64,000 bases of DNA from Viola odorata (Eukaryota; Streptophyta; Magnoliopsida; Malpighiales; Violaceae). Both the position numbers and the translations under genes were made by a program. Below the pieces are notes generated by a model. That model saw nothing but the letters and a program-made list of their open reading frames with translations. It made no database searches and was not told the DNA's origin. Below are positions 61,454-64,000 of this stretch, piece by piece (within the stretch, counting starts at the first letter, position 1; every line of letters begins with the position of its first letter). The DNA lies in assembly GCA_963691705.1 (NCBI GenBank), contig OY829539.1:17406407-17470406 (forward strand), written 5' to 3'.

Positions 61454-62610
61454 CGACGGGTCCTAGGGGAAGAGTTTTGCCAATGCCGAGGTACATGCTT
61501 ATGTGCTCAAGGATCTCCAAGCTCAAGGCCATTGTGCCCAACATCATAGCGGCCACCATATTTTCCAAATCAACCACCCAACCACAAGTGGTCAACCTCC
61601 AACATTTCCTAGTATGCCACTTCCTAGGGGTCAACAAGTACCTCACCAAGCCTTGGTTCCTCACCTACAAGGTCGTACTACACCTCATCATGATAGGGAG
61701 TTTTATGAGGAAGTTCATGAAGAAGAAGATGATTATTTTGATGATAATAAGGAGAGGGTGCAAATGAATAGAGTGAGGAGGGGAAGGTATCAAGAACCCT
61801 GAGTTAATGACAATTTAAATAGCATCAAGGTTCAAATTCCTACCTTTGAGGGTACTACGGATCCTTCGGAGTACATCAAGTGGGAAGGTAAGATCCAATG
61901 CATTTTCAATTGCCGCCAATATTCAGAGAGCAAGAAGGTGAAGCTTGCCGCAATGGAATTTGATGGATATGCGGTGAGTTGGTGGGAGAAGGTTTGTAGG
62001 GAGTGGTATGGGGCAATGGCTGCCCGGACATGGGAAGAGATGAAACAAGTCATGCGGGAGAGATTTGTACCATCTTTCTACAAAAGGGACTTACAAAATC
62101 AGTTGCAAGGACTCAAGTAAGGAACCAAGTCCGTAGGCGACTACTACAATGAGCTTAAGGCTCTCCTCACCGAAACCAATACCCATGAAGATGAAGAGGT
62201 AACCATGGCCCGCTTTTTGAATGGTGTGCTATGAGAAAATTAGATATAAACTTGAATTGCGTGATTTTGTGAATTTGCCACCTATGTTACACTATGCACT
62301 CAAGGTAGAAGCACATGAGGCCACCAAAAGGAAGAATTTCCCTAGCCGAAACACCAACACCACCAACACATACTCAAATCCTTCCAAGACACTATGGAAA
62401 CCATACCAAAAAGACCAACCTAAAAACCCACCGTATACCAAACCAAATTCCTCAACACCAAAGCCTTACACACCTTACACCAAGCCACCTCCTACTACAA
62501 CACCAAACAACAAAAACACTGCCAATGCACCACATAGAAAACACTCTTCCAACATTGAATATTTCAAGTGCTGTGGGAGAGGGCACATCTCTTCTGAATG
62601 TCGAAACTAG
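61454..62610 (+). pseudogene. Chromovirus-like gag, 3' piece
   Basis: It continues the gag begun at 15578. The frame from 61503 has stops at 61800-61802 and 62118-62120 and a shift near 62225. The capsid domain is readable (VQIPTFEGTTDPSEYIKWEG, CRQYSESKKVKLAAMEF, AVSWWEKVCREWYG, MRERFVPSFYKRDLQNQLQ). A Pro/Thr/Asn-rich linker leads to a zinc knuckle, CCGRGHISSEC, near 62570. It matches plant chromoviruses in domain order; the exact clade is not assigned. Confidence 0.85.
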
Positions 62611-64000
62611 AGGGTGATTGTCATTAGAGAAGGAGTGTATGAGACAGATAGTGAAGGAGATGAGGTTATTAATGAAGAGGTTTGTAGGGAAGAGGAAGAA
62701 GTAATGAGTAGTGATGGGGAAGAAATTAACCCGGCTTCGGCCATGACCTTGGTTGTGAGGAGGAGTTTGAGTGCACATGCCAAGTTGGAAGATGCATGTG
62801 TTGAGCGGAGAACCTCTTCCATTCTAGATGTGAGGTGCATGGTAAGATCATCTCCATGATTGTGGATAATGGTTGTGTTATTGATGCCGCAAGTCACATT
62901 CTAGTGCATAAGTTATGTTTGCCAACTACACCTCATCCCAAGCCTTATTCCCTTCACTAGTTTAATGATAATGGAGAGGTTAAGGTCAAGGAGCAAGTTC
63001 TTGTAATCTTCAAGATGGGAGGGTATGAGGATGAGCAATTATGTGATGTGGTGCCAATGGATATGAGTCATCTTCTTTTGGGGCGTCCATGGCAATTTGA
63101 TAGGAAGGTGATCCATGATGGGCACACCAATAAAATTTAGCTCACCTACGGTGGTAAGAAGTTCATTATTCCACCTCTTTCTCCATCTCAAGTCCATGAG
63201 GATCAAAAACAAATGGAAAAGGCTAGCGCCGAATTCCATATTGTGAGGAGTTTGAGAGATAAGAGTGGAGAGAAGAAAGTAAGTAGAGAGCTCAAAACAC
63301 ACCATGAAAAGAGTAAGCGTGGTATTGGGTGTGAGCAAGAGCGAATGCGAGGGGAAAAGAGGGGAGAGAAAAAGAGAGGAAGTGAGCAAAATACACCCCA
63401 TGAAAAGAGCAAGCATGGAAGTAAGGGAAACACCAAATCATTGAGTGTACTTACAAAAGGGAGGGATGTGAGGCATGCATTGCATTCCAACAAAATGTGC
63501 CTTGTACTTAGGTACAAAGCACATTGCTTAAATGTTGACACTAACCTTTCTTCTCTACCTAGTCCAATTGTTTCACTTTTGTAGGAGTTTAATGATGTGT
63601 TTCTAAAGGAAATGCCACAAGGATTACCTCTAATCCATGACATTGAGTACAAGATCGACCTTATTTTGGGTTCGGCATTACCCAACCGACCCGCGTATCG
63701 GTGCAATCCGGAGGAGACCAAGGAACTCTAACGTCAAGTTGACGAACTCTTGAGCAAGGGGCATATCCGAGAGAGTATGTCACCATGTGTCGTTCCTGTG
63801 CTATTCGTAGCAAAAAATTATGGAACTTGGCGCATGTGTGTTGATTGTAGAGCCATTTTTAAGATAACCATGAGGTATCGTCATCCTATCCCTCACCTTG
63901 ATGATATATTAGATGAATTGAGTGGTAGACAAGTATATTCTAAGAGAGACTTGATGAGTGGATACCACCAAATTCGTATGCATGAAGGGGGTGAGTGGAA
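62611..64000 (+). pseudogene. Chromovirus-like protease and RT start, runs off the window
   Basis: It follows gag in the usual order. The protease has IVDNGCVIDAASH near 62860, then the family-typical LLLGRPWQFDRKVIHDGHTN near 63075, with stops near 62960 and 63140. A spacer rich in charged residues (63210-63430) leads to the RT lead-in (LPNRPAYRCNPEETKEL, followed by a stop near 63730). RT motifs begin at [10 protein letters not shown] near 63835 and [15 protein letters not shown] near 63880, reaching [14 protein letters not shown] at the window end. Catalytic RT residues lie beyond 64000. It has multiple stops and is non-functional. Confidence 0.88.

Noticed and set aside
1..64000. Host plant genes, tRNA or rRNA genes, CRISPR
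   Set aside because: All long frames are explained by retroelement proteins or their shadows. No structured RNA gene or spacer-repeat array was seen. The CACTCTGGGAGGAG array near 24380-25370 has no unique spacers of constant length.

Overview
This window is plant nuclear DNA made almost entirely of nested LTR retrotransposons of the Ty3/gypsy superfamily. I see no convincing host gene, tRNA, rRNA or CRISPR array. The combination of Athila-type (tRNA-Asp-like primer site, env-like ORF), Tat/Retand-type (two RNase H domains, antisense ORFs) and Ogre-type (tRNA-Arg-like primer site, ORF1 before gag, about 3.9 kb LTRs) elements points to a repeat-rich seed plant, most likely a eudicot. The species cannot be told from the sequence.

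Layout. (1) 1-10853 is the 3' part of an old Tat-lineage element (Tat-1): decayed pol, a tandem-repeat block, four genes on the opposite strand (called A1 to A4 here) and a 3' LTR. (2) 10854-15872 is a patchwork: two chromovirus-like pol tails in opposite orientation, a chromovirus-like LTR and leader, and two old truncated Athila-like LTRs. It ends in the start of a chromovirus-like gag. (3) That gag is split by an Athila element (15873-61448, target duplication CCTTA) and resumes at 61454, running through protease into RT at the window edge. (4) The centre of the Athila element is replaced by a Tat composite (18385-54449, Tat-2). (5) The Tat-2 gag is in turn split by an Ogre-like element on the minus strand (20367-40826, target duplication GTGTC). 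The nest is therefore chromovirus > Athila > Tat-2 > Ogre. By-eye LTR divergence fits this order: about 3% for Athila and Tat-2, about 0.5% for Ogre.

The most interesting system is the antisense cassette carried by both Tat elements between pol and the 3' LTR. Four genes lie head-to-tail on the strand opposite to gag-pol, in the same order and with nearly the same spacing in two well-diverged elements. Each gene has a TATA-like box at a conserved distance from its ATG. A1 and A2 show conserved introns, with first exons of exactly 718 and 706 nt in both copies. A1 and A2 are paralogous: an N-terminal domain resembling the plant 'putative gypsy-type transposon' family (Transposase_28-like) followed by a C-terminal coiled coil. 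A2 and A3 are still open in Tat-2, while A1 and A4 carry single nonsense changes. Antisense ORFs are known in Tat-lineage elements, but a four-gene, separately promoted, spliced block is worth testing as an element-encoded accessory system.

The Ogre-like element has lost RT, both RNase H domains and most of integrase, yet its LTRs are almost identical. It therefore probably moved recently using proteins supplied by a relative.
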